In this document: positions 35,162 through 44,551 of the stretch, in pieces | How positions within the stretch are numbered: the stretch's first letter is position 1 | Layout of the letters: every line of letters starts with the position of its first letter | Origin: Paenibacillus sp. G2S3 | GTDB lineage: Bacteria; Bacillota; Bacilli; Paenibacillales; Paenibacillaceae | Assembly (NCBI RefSeq): GCF_030123105.1 | Contig: NZ_CP126095.1 | Span: 3,844,001 to 3,908,000, forward strand | DNA: 64,000 nt | Direction: 5' to 3' | The notes under the pieces: model-generated | The model's input: the letters and a program-made list of their open reading frames with translations, nothing else | What the model was told of the DNA's origin: nothing | Databases searched by the model: none | Translations under genes and position numbers: made by a program

Positions 35162-36204
35162 TCATTTTATCTCACGCAAAACAGGAGCTTTATATTCAAA
35201 AAAGTCAAAATAAGCTGGCTTCGCTTGCTGATCCATATCTTGAGCGCATATTCCAACCTAGGAGCCTGTAAATCCAAGCTTGCCACCATACTCATCCGAA
35301 AGTGTCCCAAAGTCTAAAGGCGTACAGACCACCGTCCAATTCACTCCATCTGGTGAAGCGTAAAATACAAGCTCTCGTCCATGAATTTCAACCTTCAGAT
35401 AATATCGCTCCCAATGCTTCACAGAAAGCTGCATGGAGGAAATCTCATCGTATTGTATCGCGGTTTCCCGACCTAGCGGATTCATATTTGCTGTTCCTTG
35501 AATCGGACGAGTACATAAATGCGCCATATACCATTCGCCATTTTGTGTCTCCACGAGCGATCCATGCCCGGCTTGCTGGAACGGATAAGTCAGATCATGC
35601 GCCGTTGTCATAATCGGGAAATCCGGATCGGTCTCATAGGGACCTATGAGGCTTCGACTTCTAGCCAAGGTGATCATATGATTAATTCCCGTGCCCCCTT
35701 CAGCGGTCAATAAATAATAGTATCCGTCCTTTCGGTATAACTGCGGGCCTTCGGTCACTCCGATAGGTGTGCCTTTATAAATTTCATGGATAGGACCAAT
35801 TAATTTACCGGATTCCAGATCAAGCTGCTGCCATTAAGTCTAATCGGCTCACTCCAAGGACCTTTTATATCAGTTGCCGTAATTAAATAGTTATGCAGAT
35901 CCTTATATACACTTTTGCGGGATTTCACATCTGTAAATAGCAGATAAAACACCCCTTGATCATAAGAAAGAGCCGGTGCCCAAATGGAACCAGAGCTTAC
36001 ATTACCACGCAAGTCTACTTGAGAGGCTTCTGTCAGAGCATATGAAATCGTATGCCAATGCACTAAATCCTTGGAATGATGTATTTCCACACCTGGCAAC
36101 CATTCAAAGGTAGATGTAGCAATATAATAGTCATCTCCGACTCTAATAAAAGAAGGATCGGGATGAAAACCCCTTAACACCGGATTAACAATTTTACGCG
36201 TCAT
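35162..36204 (-). pseudogene. Broken GH43 beta-xylosidase/arabinosidase-like gene
   Basis: The start ATG at 36204 follows GGAGGG. The first part reads as a normal GH43 N-terminus: NPVLRGFHPDPSFIRVGDDYYIATSTFEW with the catalytic Asp, then SSGSIWAPALSYDQGVFYLLFTD. After RLNGSS the frame is lost near 35820, and the next frame resumes with LESGKLIGPIHEIYKGT and GVTEGPQLYRKDGYYYLLTAEGG; about 35 family residues are missing. A further large piece is absent between GRETAIQ and YDEISSMQ. Finally an in-frame TAG at 35258 interrupts GFTGS and VGICAQDMDQQAKPAYFDFFEY, which remains readable to 35162. At least three lesions make a functional product unlikely. Confidence 0.88.
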
Positions 36205-36250
36205 AATATAGCCCTCCACTACCGTATTTTTCACAGTTTAACGTTTTTAT

Positions 36251-36314
36251 TGTATCGCTTTCATAACTCTTAAAGTTATAATGGGATATATGAAAATGTT
36301 TGTATTTTGTCATC
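36251..36314. promoter_or_regulatory. Conserved upstream block, copy 1
   Basis: About 65 bases upstream of the GH43 pseudogene (TGTATCG-x-TTTC, CTC-x2-AAAGTT-x-TAATG, AAAATGTT, TATTTTGTC, ATC) reappear at 38516-38584 upstream of the GH28 pseudogene in the same orientation. The block also covers the 5' leader of the AraC gene. It probably holds the regulator's binding sites and a weak -35 promoter (TACAAT on the minus strand at its left end). Confidence 0.65.
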
Positions 36315-36325
36315 TTGGAGGGCCT

Positions 36326-37183
36326 ATGAAGCAGCTATTCGAGCCTGTTGTTTTTGAAGAACACAAGACTTTAATTTGGGATTACAAAATATATACCGAT
36401 GACTATTACAAAGGTTATTATCACTGGCATCAATGCTGTGAAATTATGTTCGTGCATGGTGGTCAGGGAAACGTAGTCGTCAATCAGCAGATGTACGATA
36501 TCCGCCGGGGGATGTTATTCTTTTTCCAGCCCTATCAGCTGCACCGGATCTATTCGGAGGTCTCTCCTGAATGTCCTTTTGAACGAAGCATCTTCTACAT
36601 TGATCCACATGTTGCGGAGAACCTGCTAAAGGGCTTTACGAAAAGAAAGGCTTTATTCACGGCACTTTGGCGAGGTGAAAATAGATATTGCGCCTTTGAT
36701 CTTGAAGATCGTGTTGAGACTGTGGAGTGGATTCTAGAGCACTATAATCACAATAAAAAAAGCAATCCAAGCGAAAATACCGAAGACATTTCGATGTTAA
36801 TTCTTCAATTATTGAGCAGTATCGGGACTGAAGGTCAGCAGATATTTCAAGCAGGAGAACGTCGAGCCTTGCGCTATTCTGAGAAAATCATGAGCTTTAT
36901 CGAAGAGCATTATCATGAGGAGGTTAATCTGGATCAGCTGGCTGAGGAGATTCATTTGTCCAAATCCTATATCTCTAGAATCTTTCATCAAGAGACCGGC
37001 GGACGGCTCGTGGATTATTTGACAGCCCGGCGAATCAAACAAGCCTGCCGCTTGTTAGGAACGACAGACCTGCCTGTGGAGCAAATCGGAATCATTGTTG
37101 GTTTCCCGAATGCTTCCTATTTCAATCAATTGTTCAAAAGAGTCCTCGGAACCACTCCATTAAAATATAGAAAAAATAATTAA
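36326..37183 (+). CDS. AraC-family transcriptional regulator
   Basis: The regulator has 285 residues from the ATG at 36326, with GGAGGG five bases upstream; the upstream ATGs at 36281 and 36290 have no binding site. The N-terminal cupin-like sugar-sensing part has YYKGYYHWHQCCEIMFVHGG and FFFQPYQLHRI. The C-terminal 100 residues contain two helix-turn-helix motifs: VNLDQLAEEIHLSKSYISRIF and VEQIGIIVGFPNASYFNQLFKR, ending TPLKYRKNN. It is divergent from the GH43 pseudogene and convergent with the GH28 pseudogene, whose 3' end it overlaps by 24 bases. Probably an activator of pectin or xylan side-chain genes. Confidence 0.9.
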   Translation: MKQLFEPVVFEEHKTLIWDYKIYTDDYYKGYYHWHQCCEIMFVHGGQGNVVVNQQMYDIRRGMLFFFQPYQLHRIYSEVSPECPFERSIFYIDPHVAENLLKGFTKRKALFTALWRGENRYCAFDLEDRVETVEWILEHYNHNKKSNPSENTEDISMLILQLLSSIGTEGQQIFQAGERRALRYSEKIMSFIEEHYHEEVNLDQLAEEIHLSKSYISRIFHQETGGRLVDYLTARRIKQACRLLGTTDLPVEQIGIIVGFPNASYFNQLFKRVLGTTPLKYRKNN

Positions 37184-38489
37184 CGCCAAATAGAAAACTG
37201 TAGTTTTCTCTGTAACGAAGTTAATATTTTTAGCAAAATGATTAATATCCATCAGCTCAGGGCGGGGTGCATCCACCAGTTCACCGTTAACCCTCAAGTT
37301 GACGAAGGTCACATTTTCAACAGCTCTCTCTTCGTCATATCCATAAATTCTTGAAGGGTTGGTCTTCCCGGTATAACTGACATTACGAAAGGTGATATCC
37401 CGGATGGATGTCCCCGGCTCTGGATTATAATCCTTATTGTAAACAACACGCACATCGAACAACTGCCCCTGCTCTATCCGCTCCACACGTATATTCTCGT
37501 AGAGAACATTACATACTTGATTTCGATCCCCGGCATTAATCGCCAATGCTCCCCAATAATTCTCTTGCGGTTCATGATGATTCAAGATATCTATATTCGC
37601 AAAAACAATAGACTCGATTATATCACCATTCCGTTCGTGGTCACCATGTGTGCCTATCATCAGCGGATGAGCGACATCCGCCCACAGCATCGAATCGGTT
37701 ACGCTGATATTGCGTGTATCCCCATAAAAGTCCCATCGTGAACCATAAATAGCAATACAATCATCAGAATTACGCATAAAAACATCATTAATCCTAACCT
37801 CTGAACTAGACATAATATCTATGCCATCAGACCAGCCGCGCGTGCTAAACGATTTGAAATTATCGATTTCGATTCCTTCAGATTGCCCTATGAAAATACT
37901 ATAATGTGGTGGGTCAATAACAGTGATGCCTTCCAATTTAATGGATTGTGAGAAAATGATTCTTACCCCACGAAATGCTGAATATCGTTGAAAATCCGCA
38001 AGATAGATTACTCCGCGACCACGTATAGTTACATCATGAACACCCTCGCACACCAAGGAACCTACTAGCGCTGAACCTCCAGCAAGATATACCATGGTTT
38101 CCGAAGGGACTGGGATTACAGTTTCTTCTATATAATGTGTGCCCGGAGCAAAATAAAGCACTTTCCTGTTCTCATCAGGATTAGCAGTAATACCCCCAAG
38201 CAATCTTAAAAGATCAGGCTTTCGATGAATACCTGGTTGTACAACGAGAACATTAGCATCCTCTGGTTGCGGGGCATCCTTTTCCATAGGGTTAGCGAAT
38301 AAGTGCAGATTCCGAAAAATATCACCATTGATTTCAATCGATAGCTTTTGGGCGTACCTCATGCATATCTACCTTAACTTCGTAAATAAACAAGCTATGC
38401 CATTCTCCTTCAGGCTTCCGTACCCTCACCTTATAATCTTCACGTCCCGGTATATCTTTAGGTGCTTTATATACTTGTAAATCATCCAT
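37160..38489 (-). pseudogene. Frameshifted GH28/right-handed beta-helix hydrolase gene
   Basis: The start ATG at 38489 follows AGGAGGATGG and gives MDDLQVYKAPKDIPG and a short beta-rich domain up to VDMHEV. Near 38350 the frame changes: one base too many in a CCCAAAA run separates it from QKLSIEINGDIFRNLH in the next frame. Removing one C gives a continuous protein of about 440 residues. The long second frame has the right-handed beta-helix of glycoside hydrolase family 28 (GWSDGIDIMSSSEVRINDVFMRNSDDCIAIYG contains the Asp-Gly-Ile-Asp and Asp-Asp catalytic region, and GTHGD the His). The last 15 residues look like read-through into a hairpin. It could be a recent mutation or a sequencing error. 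Confidence 0.8.
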
Positions 38490-38515
38490 TTTACCATCCT
38501 CCTGTTCATATAAAA

Positions 38516-38584
38516 TGTATCGTTTCCTCCATCTCAAAAGTTTTAATGTGTTATGCAAAAATGTTCATATTTTGTCTGACATCT
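38516..38584. promoter_or_regulatory. Conserved upstream block, copy 2
   Basis: It matches 36251-36314 in order and orientation, with TGTATCG, CTC, AAAAGTTTTAATG, AAAAATGTT, ATATTTTGTC and ACATC, and lies just upstream of the GH28 pseudogene start. It is the second copy of the putative AraC target. Confidence 0.65.
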
Positions 38585-38701
38585 ATTTAAACAACCCTTC
38601 ATCATGACAATATTCAAACATTTCCTTGTATCAAAACAAAACTATTCAGCCGCAAGGAAAGCTATACTCTTAACATCCTAACCACACTGGAGGCAGTAAC
38701 A

Positions 38702-39808
38702 ATGACATCATCTTATTGGCAAGAGCTTATGGGCAGACTCGACACAAAAGTAGAACATATGGTAGAGCAGATTGGTGACAAGTGTCCACATTTTGCAGGG
38801 AAAGATGGAAAATTTGACGATATTGGTTCAGACTGGTGGACAACAGGCTTCTGGCCTGGGCTCCTCTGGATCATGCATGATATGACTGGAAAAGACTTAT
38901 ACAAGGAAGCCGCTTGGCACTGGGACGGAACCTTGGAGGAATGGTTTATCAAACCAACAGTTGAGATGCATCATGATGTAGGATTTCAATTTCTTCCGAC
39001 GGCTGTAATCAAACATACGATTACGGGGGACGAAGACGCGCTGCGCAGGGGGATTGAAGCGGCGAACTTCCTCGCTGCCCGCTATAATCCTGTAGGCAAG
39101 TTCATCCGCGCTTGGAATGAAGATAAATACGGCTGGGTAATTATCGACTGTATGTTGAATATCTCTCTACTGTTCTGGGCCAGCAAAGTTACTGGTGATC
39201 CACGATATAAGCATATTGCTATTAGCCATGCGGAGACGACGATGCAATATGGCATTCGCGAGGATGGATCAACCAAACATATCCTATCTTTCGATGCAGA
39301 TACCGGCGCATATATTGAGAATTTTGGCGGACAAGGTTATTCGGCTGAATCCTCTTGGAGCCGTGGAACGGCTTGGGGGCTGTACGGCTTCATCAATACC
39401 TATCGCCACACTGGAGATGAACGTTTCCTGAACACCGCTAAGCGGATTGCCCATTATTTCATCTCAGCTTTACCTGAGGATCAAGTTCCTTATTGGGATT
39501 TCCGTCTAGGGGATGATAATCGGATGTTCAGAGATAGCTCCGCTGCTTCTATTGCCGCTTCAGGTTTGTTAGAGCTTACAGAGAGCGTGCCTTTAGGCGA
39601 AAAAAGTCTCTACGCTAATGCAGCAGAGCGAATACTGCGCTCACTGACCGAAAATTACGCGACATGGGATCAGCCAGAGCATGAAGCGATTTTATTGCAT
39701 GGAACAGGCAGTGGCACTTCCTTTATCGATGTATCTCTGATCTATGGAGACTACTATTATATCGAAGCTGTCGCTAAATTGAATGGCTGGAAGCACCGGA
39801 TCTTCTAA
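38702..39808 (+). CDS. GH88 unsaturated glucuronyl hydrolase
   Basis: The cytoplasmic protein has 368 residues, no signal peptide, and the (alpha/alpha)6 barrel of glycoside hydrolase family 88. It removes 4,5-unsaturated uronic acids from oligosaccharides left by polysaccharide lyases. Seen: DWWTTGFWPGLLWIMHDMTG near 40, HHDVGFQFLP near 88 with the first catalytic Asp, WGWVIIDCMLNISLLFWA-like segment near 145 with the second, SSWSRGTAWGLYGF near 220, and LIYGDYYYIEA at the end. The start ATG follows GGAGG. It is divergent from the GH28 pseudogene and remains intact. Confidence 0.9.
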   Translation: MTSSYWQELMGRLDTKVEHMVEQIGDKCPHFAGKDGKFDDIGSDWWTTGFWPGLLWIMHDMTGKDLYKEAAWHWDGTLEEWFIKPTVEMHHDVGFQFLPTAVIKHTITGDEDALRRGIEAANFLAARYNPVGKFIRAWNEDKYGWVIIDCMLNISLLFWASKVTGDPRYKHIAISHAETTMQYGIREDGSTKHILSFDADTGAYIENFGGQGYSAESSWSRGTAWGLYGFINTYRHTGDERFLNTAKRIAHYFISALPEDQVPYWDFRLGDDNRMFRDSSAASIAASGLLELTESVPLGEKSLYANAAERILRSLTENYATWDQPEHEAILLHGTGSGTSFIDVSLIYGDYYYIEAVAKLNGWKHRIF

Positions 39809-39836
39809 TCGGTAAACTGTTAATTTAAAATAAACA

Positions 39837-39899
39837 AAAAGAAGCCTCTCTTTATTAAATGGAAGATCAATTCACCATTTAAAAAGAGAAGCTTCTTTA
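39837..39899. terminator. Bidirectional terminator between GH88 and the mannan operon
   Basis: AAAGAAGC-x-TCTCTTT and AAAGAGA-x-GCTTCTTT with an inner ATGG/CCAT stem; A and T runs on both sides serve both converging genes. Confidence 0.85.
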
Positions 39900-39911
39900 T
39901 AAAATTACGCT

Positions 39912-40973
39912 TTACTCCTTCATGAGTATCGCTGCTCCCTCCAGCAGCATTAAGCCGCTGAGTTGAATACTTAGTTGAACCGGAAGCTCTGGTTTCACTT
40001 CCCAAGATGGACTACACAGCCCCCGCTGTTTATCCAGACCTTTTTCCCACAACTGCAAGGCATTGGCCATGATTACCTCACGAATCCGGATAGTCTCAGG
40101 AAAATCTCTACAAAGCTGAGCCAGATAACGAACTAGAATACCTTTGAACAATCCAGTATCATCAATGCCTTCATCAGGCAACATCAGATTATTCGGGTCG
40201 CATAGACGATCAATACATGTATTAGCCGTCCGAATCGCATCTTCCAAGTAATGAACTTCACCGGTGTTCTTATACAGCTCTAACCCCGCACCTAGAAAAA
40301 CACCCTGGCAATACGTAAATTCCCAATCGAAATCGATCTGGCCATCCCCAAGTCTGTTTATTCCATCCCACACAAAACCAGTCGCTGGATCAACTAAATA
40401 CGTCTTGTTCCATTCATAGATACGGATTGCCCACGCCAGGTCTTCCTGTTTTTGAAAAAGCTCATATAACCTAGCTGCTAGAATGACGGCTGGTGCATTA
40501 GCAGGTGTGTTTTTATAATCGAGCTGATCCTTCTTCCAGGCCAAACCGCCTCCAAAATGCTCATTCCAAGCCGATTTGATATCCTCCCATAGATCTAGCA
40601 CAGCGTCTAAGTAGGCTTCATATCCAGTGGCCCGATAAGCTCGTAGCAGCGCCAATGCCGTCCATTCCATATCATCATAGTAATTATGCCTGAAAGTCCC
40701 ACCGTTATAAGCTTGAAGATTTTCAATTAATTCCTTGATTCTCAGAGAATATGCAGGATCTCCACTACGCTCGTAACCATCCACTAGAATATCAATGACA
40801 TGGGCCTGCCACCAATAATAAAAATTCTCACCTGCAGCGTTATACTCCCTGGGATACCATTGATTCATGATCCCCGTCTCCGCATTATAATAATTACGTT
40901 CTAGACATTGTTGGAACCACTCCGATCTTTCCTTCCAGTTAAGCGCTTCTAGGGCTTCTTTTACTTGTGTCAT
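39912..40973 (-). CDS. GH76 alpha-1,6-mannanase-like, intracellular (copy A)
   Basis: The protein has 353 residues without signal peptide. GH76 enzymes are (alpha/alpha)6-barrel endo-alpha-1,6-mannanases. The hallmark Asp pair is in YYDDMEWTALALLRAY near 100-115. FYYWWQAHVIDILVDGYERSG near 50, FGGGLAWKK near 140, NTPANAPAVILAARLYE near 155, and WDFTY-like DWEFTYCQGVFLGA near 215 define the family. It is very similar to the next gene and to the secreted GH76 further upstream. It is the last gene of the mannan operon, 12 bases after copy B. Confidence 0.88.
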   Translation of the reverse strand: MTQVKEALEALNWKERSEWFQQCLERNYYNAETGIMNQWYPREYNAAGENFYYWWQAHVIDILVDGYERSGDPAYSLRIKELIENLQAYNGGTFRHNYYDDMEWTALALLRAYRATGYEAYLDAVLDLWEDIKSAWNEHFGGGLAWKKDQLDYKNTPANAPAVILAARLYELFQKQEDLAWAIRIYEWNKTYLVDPATGFVWDGINRLGDGQIDFDWEFTYCQGVFLGAGLELYKNTGEVHYLEDAIRTANTCIDRLCDPNNLMLPDEGIDDTGLFKGILVRYLAQLCRDFPETIRIREVIMANALQLWEKGLDKQRGLCSPSWEVKPELPVQLSIQLSGLMLLEGAAILMKE

Positions 40974-40985
40974 TAATCGTTCACC

Positions 40986-42041
40986 TCAAATCTGATCCTT
41001 AGTTAATTCTGCCATTTTATCCAATAACTTTATTGCACTAAGTTGGGAGCTGAGCTGAATTACCCCGGTGGATGACAAAGTCCAATCTGTGCCAAACAAA
41101 GCTGCGTCCTCTGACTTTCCTTGCTCCCAAAGACATTCAGCATTCGTACGCAGAAAATCGACAGCTTCAACTGCTGCGGCATCAGCTTTGGCCCATTCCG
41201 CCGTATAACGAATCAGGATTCCTTTAAACAATCCAGCATCACCATTTCCTTCGTCTGGAAGCACACCACCCTTAGCCTCAGCAAGCTCATAAGCAGCAGC
41301 ACTAAAAGTTAGACGAGCATCCTCTAAATAGGATGGGTCGTTAGTGATACGATAGAGTTCTACAGCTGCGCCAATATAGACACCTTGGTTATAGGAATAT
41401 TTCCAATCCTTATCGATCTGGCCATCGCCCGTACGATTCATGCCATCCCATACAAAACCCGTCGTCGGGTCTACCAGATGTTCTTTTTGCCATCTATAAA
41501 TTTTTAACGCCCATTCTAGATTCTCAGCTTCTCCGAAGGCTTGATACAAACGAGCTGCCAGAATAGCTGCTGGTGCATTGGCAGGAGTATTTTTATAATC
41601 CAATTGTGTCTTCTGCCAAGCAATCCCACCTCCCATATGCTCGTTCCAGCCCGTCTGAATATCTTTCCATAAAAGAAGTGCTGTAGCTTTGTACGCTGCT
41701 TGCCCAGTTGCTTGATAGGCGCGGAGCCACGCGAGAGCCATCCATTCCATATCATCATACAACTCGTTAGGCCACACTCCGCCATTTCTTTGCAAAAGAC
41801 CTTCATGAAACGCGGAAAGGCGTTCAGCATACCAATGCTCACCCGTTCGCTGTAATCCATCTACCAATACATCCACAGCATGGGCCATCCACCAATAATG
41901 AAAAATGGTATTGCATTCACCATTTGGACAAGGTGTTTCTATATTGTACATTTTGATCGCTTCATTCCAGAATAATGAATCCAGTGCAGCTTGTGCTTGA
42001 TTCGCTCGTTCCTCCCAAATCCCGATCTCCAATTGGTTCAT
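40986..42041 (-). CDS. GH76 alpha-1,6-mannanase-like, intracellular (copy B)
   Basis: The protein has 351 residues without signal peptide and is a paralogue of copy A, sharing the same motifs: FHYWWMAHAVDVLVDGLQRTG, YDDMEWMALAWLRAYQATG with the catalytic Asp pair, HMGGGIAWQKTQLDYKNTPANAPA, and WKYSYNQGVYIGAAVELY. The two copies probably arose by tandem duplication in the operon. A cytoplasmic place suggests action on imported manno-oligosaccharides together with GH125. The start ATG follows GGGAGAGAG. Confidence 0.88.
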   Translation of the reverse strand: MNQLEIGIWEERANQAQAALDSLFWNEAIKMYNIETPCPNGECNTIFHYWWMAHAVDVLVDGLQRTGEHWYAERLSAFHEGLLQRNGGVWPNELYDDMEWMALAWLRAYQATGQAAYKATALLLWKDIQTGWNEHMGGGIAWQKTQLDYKNTPANAPAAILAARLYQAFGEAENLEWALKIYRWQKEHLVDPTTGFVWDGMNRTGDGQIDKDWKYSYNQGVYIGAAVELYRITNDPSYLEDARLTFSAAAYELAEAKGGVLPDEGNGDAGLFKGILIRYTAEWAKADAAAVEAVDFLRTNAECLWEQGKSEDAALFGTDWTLSSTGVIQLSSQLSAIKLLDKMAELTKDQI

Positions 42042-42065
42042 ATAGACTCTCTCCCTGATTCGATT

Positions 42066-43598
42066 TTATAGACCCGTCATTTTGTCGAGATTCAAATAGT
42101 TATTATTCCCCTTGGCTGTATCATAGCCGATCTCAATAGAATTATAGCCAGTGTTCAAAGGCACGTTCAGCGTAACCGTATTCCAGCTGCTCCAACTGCC
42201 TGTGCTTGTAAAAATCAAATTATTACTTAAGACCGTACCGTTTACTTTGACATACCGTCCGGCATTCCCAGCTCCTGCTGCATAGCGGAAGCTAATCGTC
42301 CGCGTACTCGTACTGTTCTGATTCACATTGAATACTATCCGTGTACTATTTGTGTTCCAACCACCCGTGTAGCCTCTTCCTGTAAATCCTGGCTGTGAAG
42401 ATTCATTATTGATGCCATATAATCTTGCGTTCTCAGCTTCATAAGTGCCATTCCCTGCAATGGGTCCCGTATAATTATCCGCAGGGACAAGCTGTAGAAT
42501 GGAAGCGCCCGCCGCCGCAGCGATACTCTGAATGTAGCCACTCCGAGCAGGGGCAGTCCAGTCACTGTCAATAATGCCATCTGAAGCCCGGCGATGATTA
42601 AAGGCTTGTGTAGCGTTTTGCTGCAAGAAGTTTAAGTAGGATGCGTTCCCTGTGGCTATTCGCAGCTGGTTCAAATTGCGGACGAATACCATTTTAAAGC
42701 CCGGAGAATCATTCTCGCCCTCGTACATCAAGGAATAAGAGAGCGTCATTTTATCGATCACATAAGCTGCGGCGGTATGCGCGTCGACCAAGTATGAACT
42801 AGTACCTGTCGCCTGATTCATCGCTAGTGCAGCCCCAAGGAAAGTTCCATAGTTATAGGTAAAATCCCAGTCCACGACCGTGCCAGAACCACTGCCTTCC
42901 ACATGATCATTCACTTTACTTCCGCTAACGAGCCTGCTTTTGATCCAGGTATACATGGTCTGTGCTTTCGTTAAATAATCAGCGTTACCTGTTGCATTCT
43001 TGAGCTTGATAGCCGTCATAATCATCGGAGCGTTTGTAGCCATATTTTTCTGAGGTGAGGTTCCATCCCTCTTCCACCAGATGCCCCCTCCATACGTTGA
43101 ATCCCAATCACTCCAGATCTGGTCGAACAGAAAGGAGGCTCGGTTGCGGTATTCAGCAGTGCCTGTAATCTCATAAGCACGCATACAAGCCAAGGCCCAC
43201 CAGCCCAAGTCATCATTGAAATCATTGAGCATCATATCGGGATACTTCACATTAAATCCGTTATAGATATCATCGATCATAGTTCGGTACGTGCTGCTGC
43301 CCGTTCTCTGATACGCATCCATTACCGTCTCCCAGAGCTGAGCCTCCCACCAAAAATCGGTATACAATCCACCGTTTGGGCCACTCGCATGTTCAGAATG
43401 AATAAGATGATCGCTGTTTGTGTAGAAATATTTTGCAGATGCATCATAAAAAGTATTAACAAAGCTGCTCATAGCCGTATCGGCATTGGCCGCCGTAAAC
43501 GCATCCGCTCGCTGATATCCACTAAATGGTGCAATAAGTAAAACCGCCGCCAACGCGCCACGAGCGAACAACGACGTTTTTTTCAAGGCATTAAACAC
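42066..43598 (-). CDS. Secreted GH76 endo-alpha-1,6-mannanase with C-terminal carbohydrate-binding module
   Basis: The protein has about 510 residues. The best start is the GTG at 43598, nine bases after AAAGGAG; ATGs at 43607 and 43604 lie too close to that site. A signal peptide (FNALKKTSLFARG, hydrophobic run, RADA) leads to a GH76 domain (about 35-370) with FWWEAQLWETVMDAYQRTG, the Asp pair in FNDDLGWWALACMRAYEITG, and DWDFTYNYGTFLGAALAMN. The last 130 residues (YEAENARLYG, TGRGYTGGWN, SFRYAAGAGNAGRYVKVNG) are a CBM6/CBM35-type module. It would cut mannan outside the cell to feed the ABC importer. Gap to the permease gene 32 bases. Confidence 0.88.
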   Translation of the reverse strand: MFNALKKTSLFARGALAAVLLIAPFSGYQRADAFTAANADTAMSSFVNTFYDASAKYFYTNSDHLIHSEHASGPNGGLYTDFWWEAQLWETVMDAYQRTGSSTYRTMIDDIYNGFNVKYPDMMLNDFNDDLGWWALACMRAYEITGTAEYRNRASFLFDQIWSDWDSTYGGGIWWKRDGTSPQKNMATNAPMIMTAIKLKNATGNADYLTKAQTMYTWIKSRLVSGSKVNDHVEGSGSGTVVDWDFTYNYGTFLGAALAMNQATGTSSYLVDAHTAAAYVIDKMTLSYSLMYEGENDSPGFKMVFVRNLNQLRIATGNASYLNFLQQNATQAFNHRRASDGIIDSDWTAPARSGYIQSIAAAAGASILQLVPADNYTGPIAGNGTYEAENARLYGINNESSQPGFTGRGYTGGWNTNSTRIVFNVNQNSTSTRTISFRYAAGAGNAGRYVKVNGTVLSNNLIFTSTGSWSSWNTVTLNVPLNTGYNSIEIGYDTAKGNNNYLNLDKMTGL

Positions 43599-43630
43599 AA
43601 ACATCATCTCCTTTGTAGGCAATGAAACCC

Positions 43631-44518
43631 TTAACCCTTAATACCACTGAATGCAATCCCCTGCACAAAATAACGCTGAAGCGCCAGAAAGAGCACTAAT
43701 ATCGGCAGGATCGCAACAAGCGCACCAGCCATCATTGGGCCGTAATCCGTTTGAAAATTATAGGAGAAGGCTTGAAGTCCCATCTGGATCGTCGCTTTAT
43801 CCGGGTCATTTAGTACAATCATGGGCCATAGGAAGCTGTTCCAGCCCGCTTGAAAAGTAAAGATGCTTAAAGTTGCCAGCGCTGGTTTGGTCAGCGGCAA
43901 ATAAATACGCCAAAATATCTTAAACTCTCCACAGCCTTCGATCCGGGCCATTTCCATCATGTCACTAGGTAGGGTAAGAAAGAATTGCCGCATAAAGAAC
44001 ACAGCAAAAGTTCCTGATGCTCCCGGAAGAATAATCCCCCAGAAGGAGTTCATCAACCCGTTCCCCCCACTGCCAAAAATATCGTTACCTCCGAAAAATG
44101 GAATATGGCGCATGACATAAACTGTAGGAATCATAGTTACAATACCGGGTATCATCATCGCCGCCAGCAACACGCGGAAGATCGGTTTATTGAGCTTGAA
44201 TTTTAACTTTGCAAATGCATACCCACTGATGGATCCAAAAAACAGATTCGCCAGCACACCTGCTACCGCAAGCACAAGCGAATTCCAGAAAAAGAGGGCA
44301 AATGGAACCGTTGTAAATGCCTTACGATAATGTTCTAGGGTCAAATGGGAAGGAAACCACCGAATCGGCATAGCGAATATTTCTTCGTCCGGCTTCAGGG
44401 ATGTAAGTACACTCCAATAAAAGGGTAGAAACATTACGATTGCAATGGCAATGCACACTATATAATAAATTGATTTGCTTAAGCTTCTTTTTAGTAATGA
44501 ACCTCCGCTAGTATCCAT
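43631..44518 (-). CDS. Carbohydrate ABC transporter permease, MalG type
   Basis: The inner-membrane protein has 295 residues and six predicted membrane segments. The EAA-like loop that contacts the ATPase is seen in MEMARIEGCGEFKIFWRIYLPLTKPALATL. The C-terminus ends FVQGIAFSGIKG, typical of the MalG/CUT1 family. It pairs with the MalF-type permease upstream (33-base gap). The ATPase is not encoded here and is presumably a shared MsmX-type protein, as is usual for CUT1 importers of Bacilli. Substrate by context: manno-oligosaccharides. Confidence 0.92.
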   Translation of the reverse strand: MDTSGGSLLKRSLSKSIYYIVCIAIAIVMFLPFYWSVLTSLKPDEEIFAMPIRWFPSHLTLEHYRKAFTTVPFALFFWNSLVLAVAGVLANLFFGSISGYAFAKLKFKLNKPIFRVLLAAMMIPGIVTMIPTVYVMRHIPFFGGNDIFGSGGNGLMNSFWGIILPGASGTFAVFFMRQFFLTLPSDMMEMARIEGCGEFKIFWRIYLPLTKPALATLSIFTFQAGWNSFLWPMIVLNDPDKATIQMGLQAFSYNFQTDYGPMMAGALVAILPILVLFLALQRYFVQGIAFSGIKG

Positions 44519-44551
44519 AGCTCTAACCTCCTTCTCCTTAGCAAGCCCGCC

